Positions 1 through 10,311 of a stretch of 64,000 nucleotides of DNA are shown piece by piece. This DNA comes from Leuctra nigra (lineage: Eukaryota > Arthropoda > Insecta > Plecoptera > Leuctridae), in NCBI GenBank assembly GCA_934045905.1, contig OW203773.1, positions 20,261,246 through 20,325,245 on the forward strand, given 5' to 3'. The position numbers and the translations under genes are program-made. Positions within the stretch are counted from its first letter, which is position 1. Every line of letters starts with the position of its first letter. A model generated the notes under the pieces. The model was not told where the DNA came from. It was given only the letters and a program-made list of their open reading frames with translations, and ran no database searches.

Positions 1-983
1 AATTCTTCTGGAATCCGATTCGGTGTGATGTTAATCAAATTGCCGTGACTCGGAATCCAGGAGAATAGGGAATTTAAAAGTTCTAGAATATGACCACTGT
101 ACGACTTAGGCTACGACCCATGATAACGAAACCAATACACACCTGGCTACGACCTCAGATATGTTAACAGAGTCAGGTACACTTGGTCAAAGTAAGAACG
201 GTATTCGAAGGATAGAGATTGGCTGATAAAGATTTTATGACACCATCCGGTGAAGCCTCGTCATTCTCAATAAGGAAGCTCTGATTACATTGATAATAAC
301 GAGGATTGATTGTCAAGGAACCGACCAGCAGCCAATATTATTATTATTTATTAGAATGTGCTCAAGGGCATGTGAGGCTAGTGTAGGGCGATATCAATAC
401 GCTCAAATACCGTTTTTAGTTTTGTTAAGTGTACCTCAACAGATGGCGTTATAACCACATATCATCAAAATAAATCCAATATTCGATTACAAAATAACGA
501 CATTTAAAATTCACAAAAAGATTTCTATCGAATTTTATGACACATTATTATACGGACGCAACGCGCCATAAAATAAAAAATACCACTACCATAACAAACA
601 CTTGTGACGCCTTCGCAATCCGCACCCCCGATCGAGTCCTATCTCATCACTGACGATTGGACGTCCCGACGAAATGACCCTAGGGGATTCGCCATAAATC
701 CTATACGTGGCGGTGAAAATGTGGTAGTCATAAAGGCATGTGTTTTCGAGCCATTATACGCCTGTTTATTACTGACTCGCTCTCAGCGTTTAGCAAACGA
801 ATTTAAATCAATTTCAGAGGCGTTCTTTCGGGTTTAATTTTGTGAATTTAAAGGGTCAAATTTAAATATTTAAGTAGATCAATTTTTATGATGTGTTGAA
901 AATTTGTTGCTAACATAAATGTTTACTCCTTGGGTGGTTTTAAGTGAAATCGCACACTTATTTGCCGCCATTTTTGTTCCGTT
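1..983. other. Anonymous DNA with a fragment of interspersed repeat R1
   Basis: No gene is supported here. Positions about 201-337 match a dispersed repeat called R1 here, seen again at 3711, 44452 (inverted), 45891 and 58185; its mark is the stretch around 'cattgataataac' followed by 'ttgtcaaggaacc'. An open frame near 604-837 has no ATG start and no splice context, so it is not called. Confidence 0.5.
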
Positions 984-1222
984 TTTTAGTTTTATTATGT
1001 TTAACGTCGCACTTTTCTACAGCTAGGCTAATGGCGACGGATGAATGATTATGATGATGATTGGGAGATGATGGTGAAGAGTAGGTAAGGATGGAAGGTG
1101 GGAAGGAGGCGGTCGTGGCCTATTATAGGGAACCTCCGCAGCATTTGACGCTCGACTGAGGGAAATCATGAAAACTCAGTCAGGAAGGATGACCTGGGAA
1201 TCGAACTAAGAACCTCGGGGAT
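984..1222 (-). mobile_element. SINE-A copy, diverged, nearly full length
   Basis: On the minus strand the order is a diverged tRNA-related head, the conserved core and the 3' tail next to position 990. The head is damaged in its box B region near 1195-1215. The reference copy for the family is at 13806-14070. Confidence 0.8.
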
Positions 1223-1861
1223 TTGCGTCAGAGAGATATTTGCTTAGATTTACGCGAAGTAAACAAGCAATGCATACGAATTTGGTGTGTTTAAAAAGTT
1301 TTTTTTGTGAGTTAATTATAAACAATTATTTAATAAATGCAAAATTAAGTAATCTGTCAATGAAATTCATACAATTTATATGCAAAAATAATGAAAAATT
1401 AATGATACCCAGTATGGTAGGTATAATTTGTAAACATGTTGACAATATTAAATAATGGCATGCAGTCAGCCATTATTTTGGCTTTGCCAGACTGTAAGAG
1501 TGCTTTAATTAATATTTGTTAATCATCAAAAAAAAATGTTCATCAATTGGGCCTTTTAAGAAGCCAAACAAGCTTAACTCAGCCGTTACTTCAGAAATCA
1601 GGGATTGGGTTTATCTTTAGGGTGCATTATTTAACTGTTGTAAATTTAAATTTGCTATTTCAGATCAATTTTAAAAACATATTTAATCAAGCAGTAAAGT
1701 GAAAATCACTTTACGCTTCAAATAACGTATACATGCAATTATAAACTGTAACCATCTCTTACCTCATTAACAAAACCCACCAATTAATTAGCTGCTTCAT
1801 CCCGCATCTCTTACCTCGCACATCCATAGCACACCGTGGGAACCGAATACCGTTGCATCAC
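1223..1861. other. Anonymous AT-rich DNA
   Basis: I see no gene. Two donor-like minus-strand sites of the form GAG-GTAAGAGATG occur near 1757-1770 and 1815-1830, but no open exon leads into either of them. Confidence 0.4.
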
Positions 1862-2374
1862 CACGCCTATACGCTCTCCCAGCTAAGTTCGGTCTCCGGC
1901 GACACGGGCTATCCCTGTAGTGCTCTCTCAACACACCCCACTACATGGGAACAGACTGTAGGACACGCCTATACGCTCTCCCAGCTAAGTTCGGTCTCCG
2001 GCGACACGGGCTATCCCTGTAGTGCTCTCTCAACACACCCCACTACATGGGAACAGACTGTAGGACACGCCTATACGCTCTCCCAGCTAAGTTCGGTCTC
2101 CGGCGACACGGGCTATCCCTGTAGTGCTCTCTCAACACACCCCACTACATGGGAACAGACTGTAGGACACGCCTATACGCTCTCCCAGCTAAGTTCGGTC
2201 TCCGGCGACACGGGCTATCCCTGTAGTGCTCTCTCAACACACCCCACTACATGGGAACAGACTGTAGGACACGCCTATACGCTCTCCCAGCTAAGTTCGG
2301 TCTCCGGCGACACGGGCTATCCCTGTAGTGCTCTCTCAACACACCCCACTACATGGGAACAGACTGTAGGACAC
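1862..2374 (+). repeat. Tandem array, 102 bp x 5, copies identical by eye
   Basis: Units start at 1862, 1964, 2066, 2168 and 2270, each beginning 'cacgcctatacgc'. The period is 102 = 3 x 34, so one plus-strand frame stays open through all five copies and gives a 34-residue peptide repeat. That frame has no ATG start and no clear splice sites, so it is treated as a consequence of the period rather than a gene. I see no difference between copies, which suggests recent expansion or a collapsed assembly. Confidence 0.95.
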
Positions 2375-2415
2375 GGTGCAGTCGTGACGAGCTGTCTACA
2401 GTCTGTGCCGTGGAA

Positions 2416-2448
2416 CATGCTCGGTGTAACGCGTTGATGAGCGAGCCT
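2416..2448 (-). mobile_element. Helitron-like 3' end, degraded
   Basis: This matches the conserved terminal block (GCTCGCTNATCAACGCGTT on the minus strand) found near 9605, 53420 and 61160. The final CTAG is lost here. It lies about 40 bp right of the 102-bp array. Confidence 0.4.
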
Positions 2449-2473
2449 TCATAGTGCAGCTGATTTTTGTACC

Positions 2474-2958
2474 TTTTGCGATACGATTGGAGACGAAATG
2501 GGTAGTCCAAATTATTTGAAATTTTAATCTTGATCAGATCAAAGACAAATTTAGGGTTATCCCTTGGTACATTTTAAAATTTTTGTTTCGTTAATTAGTA
2601 ATAATTAGTGGATTTTTGGTGAAAAATTAGCTATTTTCTCGTCTACCTGGGCGCCGTATAAAATTAAATTTAAAAAATGTGCCAAGGGATAACTCTAAGT
2701 TTGTCTTTCATCTAATCATGATTAAAATTTGAGATCAATTGGTTTACGGGTTTGGTCTCCAATCGTATCGCAAATTTCATCGTTTTGCGCGGTTTTGTTG
2801 AATAACCGGCGCCTAATTAACGATGCAATAAGCGAAAATTAAAAAGGGCTACTAATATACTTTCAGACTGATCATGTGAACATCCTGTAAAAGTTACACT
2901 CACTTATGAAACAATTTTTCTCTCTCAATTTTCTAAAACGGCCGAGCGCTAGTATCAC
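2474..2958 (-). mobile_element. TTAA-type foldback MITE (family F1), inverted copy
   Basis: This is an inverted, partly truncated copy of the element at 3087-3613, separated from it by about 130 bp. It is itself a near-palindrome: 'tttgcgatacgattggaga' at about 2478 is answered by its complement at about 2756. Its inner end, beginning GGTGATACTAGCGC on the minus strand, stops at 2958. Confidence 0.8.
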
Positions 2959-3086
2959 CAATTAATAACCGAAATTCCGTAAAATCTCAGTAACTTATCA
3001 CCTGGACATAATAGGCTCAAAATTTCCAAGAACACAAAAAATTGTTGGCGCCGACAACCGTTCAAAATTTGAAGTTGATCGGTTAA

Positions 3087-3613
3087 GGTGATACAAGCGC
3101 TCGGCCGTTTTAGAAAATTGAGAGAGAAAAATTGTTTCATAAGTGAGTGTAACTATTACAGGATGTTCACATGATCAGTCTGATTGGATAATAGTAGCAC
3201 TTTTTAATTTTTGATTATTGCATCGTTAATTAGGCGCCGGTTATTTAACAAAACCGCACAAAACTCAGAAATTTGCGATACGATTGGAGACCAAACCCGT
3301 TAACCAATTGATCTCAAATTTTAATCATGATTAGATGAAAGACAAACTTAGGGTTATCACTTGGTACATTTTTGAAATTTAATTTTATACGGCACCCAGG
3401 GAGACAAGAAAATAGCTAATTTTTCACCAAAAATCCACTAATTATTACTAATTAACGAAACAAAAAATTAAAAATGTACCAAGGGATAACCCCAAGTTTG
3501 TCTTTTATCTAATCATGATTAAAAATTCAAATAATTTTGTCTACCCATTTCGCCTCCAATCGTATCGCAAAAAGTGTTTACGAAAAGCAGGAAAATCGCT
3601 CGCTTGCAGCACC
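3087..3613 (+). mobile_element. TTAA-flanked MITE, family F1, complete copy
   Basis: TTAA lies on both sides (3083-3086 and 3614-3617). The termini are GGTGATACAAGCGCTCGG at the left and, on the complement, GGTGCTGCAAGCGAGCG at the right. The 527-bp body has no coding capacity and contains its own internal inverted repeat. TTAA duplication is the hallmark of piggyBac and some Kolobok elements, so a transposase of that type is the likely mobiliser (inference). Confidence 0.7.
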
Positions 3614-3710
3614 TTAAACGGTTCCAGTTTAAATAAAATAAAAACATCGCAGGTACAAAACTATAAATGACCGATTATGACATTAGTGAAAAGATAAAAA
3701 AGATAAAACT

Positions 3711-3893
3711 GTATTCGAAAGAAATGGATTAGCTAAAAAGATTTGATGGCCTCGTCCCATGAAGTAAGTCGCCTACTCGTTATCTAATTCTAGTATGAGC
3801 TCTGATTCATTGATAATAACATGGATTTATTGTCACCTGACAAGCCGCCAATACGTTTTGTTCAAGTACCGTTTTACGATTTGTTGAGTGTAC
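3711..3893 (+). repeat. Interspersed repeat R1
   Basis: It aligns by eye with 58185-58372 over its whole length, including the block around 'gagctctgat' and 'cattgataataac'. The end structure is not resolved, so no class is given. Confidence 0.6.
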
Positions 3894-4019
3894 AAGACTT
3901 CAGATCGATTGGTTGAACGGTTTGCCCTGAACAAACAAACGATCAAAGGGAAGTGTCAAGAACCGATGGTGCCGCTCTCTGCAATGTATCCCATGATTAT
4001 GAGGAGACTGCGGCTTGTA

Positions 4020-4460
4020 ATCAGGGCCGTATTAAGACCATCGTAGCCATAGGCAATATTTTTTTCGTAGGCCCCTCCCCCCCCCCCCCCCCCCCCAAAA
4101 CGAAATAATTTAATTTTTTCAGTGGTTAATTTGTAAAATAATAAGCGGGGAGACGATCAATGATCTTTAGTGTTATGCTGAAGAAAACAATGGGCACATG
4201 GGCGTCCGCAGGATTTCTGCCAAGTGGGGGCAAGGCAAGGAAAACAATATTTGACGGGTTAAGGGGAATGTGGGGGCCCCGCAGGGCGTTTTTTGGTTAT
4301 TAGACAATTTGAAATCAATTTTGAGACGTTATGAGGTGTATTTTGTTGAAATATTGAATATTTTTATAATTTGGGACGGTGAGACACTTGTTCAAACCTG
4401 CCCCGCAGGGCATTTTTTGGTTATTTGACACTTTGAAATCAATTTTCTGGCACTTTCGTA
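4020..4460. repeat. Poly-C tract and direct duplication around 'gccccgcagggc'
   Basis: A run of about 22 C stands at 4074-4096. Two diverged copies of a block of about 60 bp, each starting 'gccccgcagggc' and followed by T-rich sequence with 'gaaatcaattttg', lie at about 4275-4330 and 4399-4455. The same 'ccctgcgggg' core recurs at 36263, so this is part of a dispersed repeat. Confidence 0.55.
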
Positions 4461-4475
4461 ATGAACTGAATGGAA

Positions 4476-5195
4476 TGGAATGGACTGAGTTTAGCTGGGA
4501 TACAGTGTGGATGCTGGAGTCTAATGTACCTATCCCATGACGGCTTGTAATGGAATGAACTGAGTTTAGCTGGGATCCAGTGTGGATGCTGGAGTCTAAT
4601 GTACCTATCCCATGACGGCTTGTAATGGAAGGAACTGAGTTTAGCTGGGATACAGTGTGGATGCTGGAGTCTAATGTACCTATCCCATGACGGCTTGTAA
4701 TGGAATGAACTGAGTTTAGCTGGGATCCAGTGTGGATGCTGGAGTCTAATGTACCTATCCCATGACGGCTTGTAATGGAATGAACTGAGTTTAGCTGGGA
4801 TACAGTGTGGATGCTGGAGTCTAATGTACCTATCCCATGACGGCTTGTAATGGAATGAACTGAGTTTAGCTGGGATCCAGTGTGGATGCTAGAGTCTAAT
4901 GTACCTATCCCATGACGGCTTGTAATGGAAGGAACTGAGTTTAGCTGGGATACAGTGTGGATGCTGGAGTCTAATGTACCTATCCCATGACGGCTTGTAA
5001 TGGAATGAACTGAGTTTAGCTGGGATCCAGTGTGGATGCTGGAGTCTAATGTACCTATCCCATGACGGCTTGTAATGGAATGAACTGAGTTTAGCTGGGA
5101 TCCAGTGTGGATGCTGGAGTCTAATGTACCTATCCCATGACGCCTTGTAATGAAATGAACTGAGTTTAGCTGGGATCCAGTGTGGATGCTGGAGT
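4476..5195 (+). repeat. Tandem array, 75 bp x 9.6, with higher-order pattern
   Basis: Units start every 75 bp from 4476. A site reading gataCAG or gatcCAG alternates in copies 1-8 (A,C,A,C,A,C,A,C), then reads C,C. A second variant, 'ggaaggaac', marks copies 3 and 7, exactly 300 bp apart. The array therefore seems to have grown by copying blocks of two and four units. Confidence 0.95.
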
Positions 5196-5948
5196 CGTGA
5201 TCGAGTTTACCTCGTGTCGTGGCTGATCTCTCACTGTTAGATTAATGTCGGCCTGGGAAGCGACGCAACGAGTCGGTGCCGAGGCTTAACGTGCTCTTTA
5301 ACAGCGTGCTAGTCAGGTCGGGTGGCGCAAACTGTTTTGTATGTTTTGGACTCAACAAACCGACTTCTCAATAACTTTGAGAGGCTGTGACAGAGGTTTG
5401 ATAATTTAACATGTCAAGATATTATCTGTCGCTTCTGATGATCGAAATGTAGCCTAAAGTGTTGTTATTTTCTCTGATTTGTTGGTTCATCTTAAACCAT
5501 AATTTATTTGTCCGATCGGTAACGATTATTGAAAACATCGTTTCATTATGCTGTAACCAAATTTCGTTAAGAATGCTATAACAGTCAATTATACATACTA
5601 ATTACAATATTTGGGCAGACATTTTAAATTTTACAGCTATCTTGATGCAAAATTTTGGAAGTTCTGACATTTTTTCTCTTATGACCACTATAAACTACGA
5701 GGATATTGACCACAATTGTCCGAAATATACGTTCAACTTTCCTCCAAATTCTATAAACAAAGTGCAATATTTAATTGCTCTCTTTCCAACCTGATACTCA
5801 ATCGCAACTTTAAATTAATCATGTAAACTCGTGTTTTTGTACCTCATGCTAATATTTATTGAAAATTACGTTTATCGCGTTACGATCTTTATTGACATGA
5901 AGTGATTTGAATCAGTAATCCTCTAAAGGTTTTCTCTATAATCAATTA
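5196..5948. other. Anonymous DNA, GC-richer at its left end
   Basis: 5196-5340 is GC-richer, apparently single-copy sequence directly right of the 75-bp array. The remainder is AT-rich. No exon or RNA gene is recognised. Confidence 0.4.
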
Positions 5949-6119
5949 TCAATCAATGACTGTCTTCACTGCGTTCTCCCGTTGTGTTTGAATTTGTTCG
6001 ATGTATTGTACGCTGAGCTCGCACGGCCGAGTCATGTTAGCTTCTTCTCTGTTCCTTGCGTTCATCTCGGCAGATCGCGCGGTGGGTTGACCCCAGCGCA
6101 GATTCCCACACAGACTCAT
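5949..6119 (-). other. Short open frame in GC-richer DNA, doubtful exon
   Basis: On the minus strand an ATG at 6117-6119 opens a 56-codon frame ending in TGA at 5949-5951, in DNA noticeably GC-richer than its surroundings. It lies on the strand and downstream side of the KLF-like exon at 6841-6991, so it could belong to that gene. I see no convincing acceptor and no zinc-finger motif. A chance frame is at least as likely. Confidence 0.2.
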
Positions 6120-6133
6120 CTTCAGTTCATCTA

Positions 6134-6143
6134 GTCACGTGAC
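6134..6143. promoter_or_regulatory. E-box palindrome GTCACGTGAC
   Basis: This exact palindrome is the form of E-box preferred by MiT/TFE-type bHLH-zip factors (known for animals). It recurs at 11680-11689 and 61364-61373. Function here is inference. Confidence 0.3.
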
Positions 6144-6238
6144 AGCAACAGGTGAGCTACACTCCGGCCACTGCTAACAGATGCAGGAGCATCTTCACTT
6201 GTACACTCCCGCCACTGGCAAGATATGCCGAGTAGCAC

Positions 6239-6335
6239 TCGTGTAACTTAACTCTTATGGGAGAATAACATTGACACGTCATAGTCGATCGATATCAAAG
6301 TTGAGTCAATGCTGATCTCCCATAAGAGTGGTCGA
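6239..6335. repeat. Small inverted repeat
   Basis: 'actcttatgggaga' at about 6250 is answered by its exact complement at about 6317, with about 50 bp between. It may be a short MITE; its ends are not resolved. Confidence 0.5.
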
Positions 6336-6840
6336 TCGTTTGTCCAGCAAAGTTTGCAGTGTAGGTAAAAGTTGCAGAACGTGAGTAATTTAGCTAGATA
6401 TTGGCCTGACAGATGTAGAAAAATAGGTGACTTCAGACTTGAATAAAATTAAGGGAATTTATTTGTATTTACACTATGAAACCTTGGACTTGGGACTGTT
6501 TTTTCTCGTCTTATTGTTTTATATAAAAGTTAATTCAGGAATTCTCCATGACACATCTAATAAAACCCTTGATTAATCAAACTAAATCTGAAGTGACTTC
6601 TCTTGTTTGGCTTCTGTGAGGCCCATAATGTTCAGCAATCGGAAAATTTCGAAATAATTTTGAGTTCTCCAACTTTGACTTATTTGTTGAATGTACGAAT
6701 ACCATTGGACGCTATACTTAAATCAACCCTTAAATGTTATTAAATTTGCTCTTCATATTAAAGCAAAGGAAACGCGTAAGCTCAAATACATAATGAATAA
6801 AGGAGGCGACAGCACAGCACCTTGCTGAACTCCGTCTTAC

Positions 6841-6991
6841 CTCTGGGCTGCGCGAGCCGCGTGTCGCCATTGGTCGGCAGTTGGGGGCTGTATCTCGGCA
6901 CCTGCAACAGCACGGTGTGATGCTGTTGCGGCTGTTGCGTGGGCTTCACACTCAGGTCCACGGGCTCCAACTGCACCGGCGGCCCAGCAGC
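6841..6991 (-). CDS. Internal exon of a Kruppel-like factor (KLF3/8/12-like)
   Basis: The exon is read on the minus strand. A pyrimidine-rich acceptor ending TTCCAG precedes position 6991, and a strong donor, GTAAGA, follows 6841. The 151 bp give about 50 codons in the open frame, starting in phase 0 and ending in phase 1. The peptide contains VQLEPVDLSVKP followed by a Gln/Pro-rich stretch. PxDLS is the binding motif for the CtBP corepressor, and an EPVDL(S/T) setting of this kind is typical of vertebrate KLF3, KLF8 and KLF12, nuclear zinc-finger repressors of GC/CACCC boxes. The C2H2 fingers would be on later exons, which I do not see in this window. The frame stays open to an ATG at 7066, so the exon could start further upstream. 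A different CtBP-binding protein is the main alternative. Confidence 0.6.
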
Positions 6992-7129
6992 CTGGAACAT
7001 CAAGAACATCGAGTTAGAACTCAGGCTTTCTTGACAATCATATGTCGAAATCGTAGCGCTCGGCATAATGGTCAGACTAACTTTTCTCTTCCCAGAAAAC
7101 GGGTATGATAACTAAGAATCATCCATAGA

Positions 7130-7195
7130 GCATGATACCGGTAATCTAAAGGTGGTGGGTTTGAATCCCACCGAGGTCAAATCTTTTCAATTTGC
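7130..7195 (+). repeat. tRNA-related fragment (box B-like)
   Basis: A T-arm-like hairpin with GGGTTTGAATCCC follows a stretch resembling the middle of a tRNA-derived SINE head. There is no intact acceptor stem or D-arm, so this is a relic and not a tRNA gene. Confidence 0.4.
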
Positions 7196-7207
7196 AGTTC
7201 ATATAAG

Positions 7208-7750
7208 AGGGGGGTCATATTCGGGGACTCAAAGGGTTATATTAGAGATATAAGTTTCTAGAGCACATAGTTCAATTGTGTGACCTTTTTAAGGCATATA
7301 CAAAATTTTAGTATAATTGTGTCCTTATTGTATACGTTATCGCCAAATAAGTAAGTCTAGAAGAACATTTCAATTGACACAATTGAGTGTTTGTACTGTC
7401 ATCAAGTTCTTTCAAAATCAATGAAAATCCCCTCAAACAGTATTGGAAGATATTTTTCTAATGAAAACCATGAAACAGTCCCCGTAAACACTAAAATCTC
7501 TTCCAAAACTGTTTGAGATGGTTTGAGGTGTTTTTCCTTGATTTTGAATGACTTTAATGACTGCGCGACACTAAATTTGACAATTTGAATGTTCTTGGAG
7601 GTTTACTTGCATATTCGGCGATAACTTACACAATAATAACACAATTATGCTAAAATTTGGTATATATGCCTAAAAAAGGTTACACAATTGAACAATTTGC
7701 TCTAGAAACTCACAAAACTTTAAGGCTGCGAATATATAATGACCCCCCCA
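7208..7750. mobile_element. Foldback MITE of about 540 bp
   Basis: Two arms of roughly 265 bp face each other around about 7480. The left arm starts 'ggggggtcatattcg' and the right arm ends in the diverged complement 'atgacccccccat'. Inner landmarks match as complements, for example 'aattgtgtgaccttttt' and 'aaaaaggttacacaatt'. There is no open frame. The target duplication is not resolved. Confidence 0.7.
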
Positions 7751-8520
7751 TACATAACATAATCCCATTTGAGGCTGGCAGAAAATTTCGTCATTCTATG
7801 AATCGTCCAAATTTGAAATAAGAAACAAACATTCCTAATTCGACATAATTTATATTATCGTGGCATCGAAACACACATCAATCACCAGATTCATGAAATG
7901 ATTGAGGATGTCAAAAGACGACTGAACAAAAAGACATGAAGCGCTTATGGAAATTAGGTAAACTAGGATGCACTATATAATTTTTTAGAACAATTTAATA
8001 GAACTGAACTTCAACTATAGGCAAATGGCGATGGATGAAGGATTATATACAATGGATGTGGGGAAAGATTAACATGCCTCAGACTTGTCTATGAGAAATA
8101 AAAGAAACAGTCAAGAATGATGGTGGCTGGCATTGAACGCCGGACCTCGATAGCACATGTCAGGGCAGCAGTAAATGAGTAAACCTTATCCTTATTATTC
8201 CGCTAATAAGATGACATGCGAATGTGTTAATCGTTTAGTAGGTGCGACTTTTCTCACGGAAATAATGTATTTACTTTCACTGATTTCCTTGGAAGTGTGT
8301 AATTTAGTATAATGGAGGGTGTTAAAGTGAAATGTATTGAACGATTTCTTACACATGCGCTCGAAGTATATCGTGAGAAGATTCTGTCAACTATAGTCAA
8401 CTCAGTACTAATCTCTATACTTAGTGACACTTCACATCCAGACTGGAGCAATGATTGGGTTCAATCAAATCTGTACATCAGAGGTAGAAGGATCTAAGTC
8501 CAATTTCTCGATTTACGTTG
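7751..8520. other. Anonymous DNA with a degraded SINE-A relic
   Basis: A heavily diverged minus-strand SINE-A piece is recognisable at about 8020-8150 by its 'aatggcgatggatgaaggatta' core. Open frames on both strands around 8254-8497 overlap each other and show no exon signals. Confidence 0.4.
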
Positions 8521-9005
8521 CATTTGGACTGAAGCTCTATTAATTGCAATTTAACTGATGTCAACAAATACAGTTACCTATATTGAAGTATTCTCTTACA
8601 CAATGACTCATGTCAACATTACAAATATGATTGGATGAAGACAGAATTAGTTTTTTTTTATCTGGGGCTTAACGTCGCACTGTTCTGCAGCGAAGCTAAT
8701 AGCGACGTATGAATGAATATGATGATGATTGGGAGATGATGGCGAAGAGTAGGTAAGGATGGAAGGTGGGTAGGAGGCGGTCGTGGCCTATTAGTAGGGT
8801 ACCTTCCCAGCATTTGCCTGTCGACTGAGGGAAAACCACGAAAAAACCCCAGTCTGCAGGAAGGACGGCCGCGGGAATCGAACCCGGGCCTCCGGAATAC
8901 AAGTTCAGAGTGTTAACCACTCAGCCAACCTGTTCCGTTTTGAGCTTACCACAAGAATCATTGAAATTGACTTCCGCCCTTCCACCACTGAGTTAACGAT
9001 ATGTG
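8521..9005. repeat. Interspersed repeat R2 split by a SINE-A insertion
   Basis: The flanks 8521-8650 and 8938-9005 together match 26275-26470, which lacks the SINE. The shared order is 'gatgccaacaaat', 'cacaatgac', 'ccatgtcaacattac', then 'aagaatcattgaaat'. Inverted or partial copies lie at 37715-37870, 29590-29650 and 31530-31590. Confidence 0.6.
8651..8937 (-). mobile_element. SINE-A, full length, inserted in repeat R2
   Basis: It runs from the poly-T end (tail complement) at 8651 to the tRNA-head start 'cggaacaggttgg' complement at 8937. It keeps box A and box B. Comparison with the uninterrupted R2 copy at 26275 shows the insertion point just after 'agaattag'. Confidence 0.9.
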
Positions 9006-9039
9006 GACGAAGTTAAATCAAATGGACTTTCAATACAGA

Positions 9040-9226
9040 GGTTCAAGGTTCGTTTCCCAGGGCTGTCCAAACTGACTGAGGTTTTTCATCGTTTCCCTCA
9101 GTCGAGTAATTTCTAGGGAGGTTCCCTACTAATAGACCCCGACCGCGTCCTTTCCACTACTTACCTATAAGCATCATCTCGCTATCATCATCATAATCAT
9201 TCATCCGTCGCCATTAGCCTATATAA
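9040..9226 (+). mobile_element. SINE-A, diverged, 5' part reduced
   Basis: It starts within a damaged box B ('ggttcgtttccca') and continues through the core to 'cgccattagcc'. The 3' tail with 'gacgttaag' is missing. Confidence 0.75.
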
Positions 9227-9244
9227 CTAAACTAATTTTGACAC

Positions 9245-9385
9245 TTTTGGAGGTAACCTGCGAAATAAAAACGCGCACCCCGACTGGGAATCGAACCCAG
9301 ATCCTTCGGGTTTCCGGCCCTATGCTTTAACCATTAAGCTATCGGGTCGCATTCTTCGTTTTTATTTCGCAGGTTACCTCCAAAA
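9245..9385 (-). mobile_element. Small TIR element carrying a tRNA-like cloverleaf
   Basis: Perfect 29-bp inverted repeats (9245-9273 and 9357-9385) enclose a minus-strand sequence that folds like a class I tRNA (about 9275-9350). It has a near-complete acceptor stem, a D-arm with GCTTAATGGTTAAAGC, a 7-base anticodon loop, and a perfect 5-bp T-stem around TTCGATT. The anticodon would read GGA, but base 33 is C instead of U and one acceptor pair is A-G. It is therefore more likely a mobile tRNA relic than a working tRNA gene. A rearranged relative is at 55497-55580. Confidence 0.6.
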
Positions 9386-9602
9386 CACCATCCCTAAGTG
9401 AGAGATTCACTAAATTTTCCATCATTATCATCTAATTTTGACACTTTCAGAAAAATCTGAAATAAGCTTCAAGAGTTATATTTCAAAAGAATTATAACCA
9501 GGAATATTTCAATATCAAAATGAACCAACCAAAGATTTTTTTTTCACGGCTTCTTTGACGAATTCATTTGATCAAGAATTGTAGAGGAACAAATTTCAAT
9601 AC

Positions 9603-9644
9603 GAAGGCTCGCTTATCAAGGCGTTACATCGAGCGTTTTCCTAG
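9603..9644 (+). mobile_element. Helitron-like 3' end, CTAG terminus
   Basis: The conserved block starts 'ggctcgcttatcaa', is followed by 'gagcgttttc', and ends CTAG at 9641-9644 with T after it. See 61160-61195 for the best copy. Confidence 0.45.
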
Positions 9645-10311
9645 TGTAGAAATCACTAAATTCATTATGTAAATGTTTAAGTTTTACGAGCTTTTAAATC
9701 GTAATAAAACTCTAAATAGCAGACTCAACTTGATACAGGTATAATTGATGTCATTTCTTGATGACAACTTGATACTTGTTATAAATCCATTAATATCATT
9801 TAAACAATTTTATTCACCTTCTCAAATAACCAGAAAGTACTTATTTAAATACGTTATTGCATGTGTAGTTATAGATTTAAAAATATGATACACACATGAA
9901 TAAATAATAAGTCACACACACATTAATAATTACGAAAGTAAATATTAAGCCACCGGAAATGCAGGGGCGTTTCGTACGAAGAACAGAAGGACTTCTGGAG
10001 ACAGTCAAAAAAAGTGCCAGCCTAATTTGCAGAGTCATCAAACATGTAATTTACGAAAACCCGAGAAGGTGTTATAACAAGACGTATGGTTTTACTCGGA
10101 ATATTTGTAGCATTGACATGCAATCCGTGCATTGCATCTAATTAATTCCCATACTTTATTGATGTTCCCAACTGGTTATACGCAGACAACAAACATAATA
10201 TATTTATATGATTTGAAATTATTATAATTACGATATCTTGCCATATAAAATATACGAGTTTCATTGGAATTGTAGTAATTACTTAAGAATAATCTTTTTT
10301 GTATAGGTGTT
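9645..10311. other. Anonymous AT-rich DNA
   Basis: I see no exon, RNA gene or repeat that I can define. Confidence 0.4.

Noticed and set aside
604..837. 77-codon frame with a fairly natural peptide
   Set aside because: It starts with GTG, has no ATG or splice context, and no recognisable motif.
1853..2437. 194-codon plus-strand frame with 34-residue repeats
   Set aside because: It begins with TTG, follows from a 102-bp period and lacks splice or promoter evidence. It is kept only as a finding.
4476..5195. CRISPR-like array
   Set aside because: Units are contiguous with no unique spacers, and the genome is eukaryotic.
9275..9350. Functional tRNA gene
   Set aside because: Base 33 is C, one acceptor pair is mismatched, and the unit lies between transposon-like inverted repeats. 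A mobile relic is more likely.
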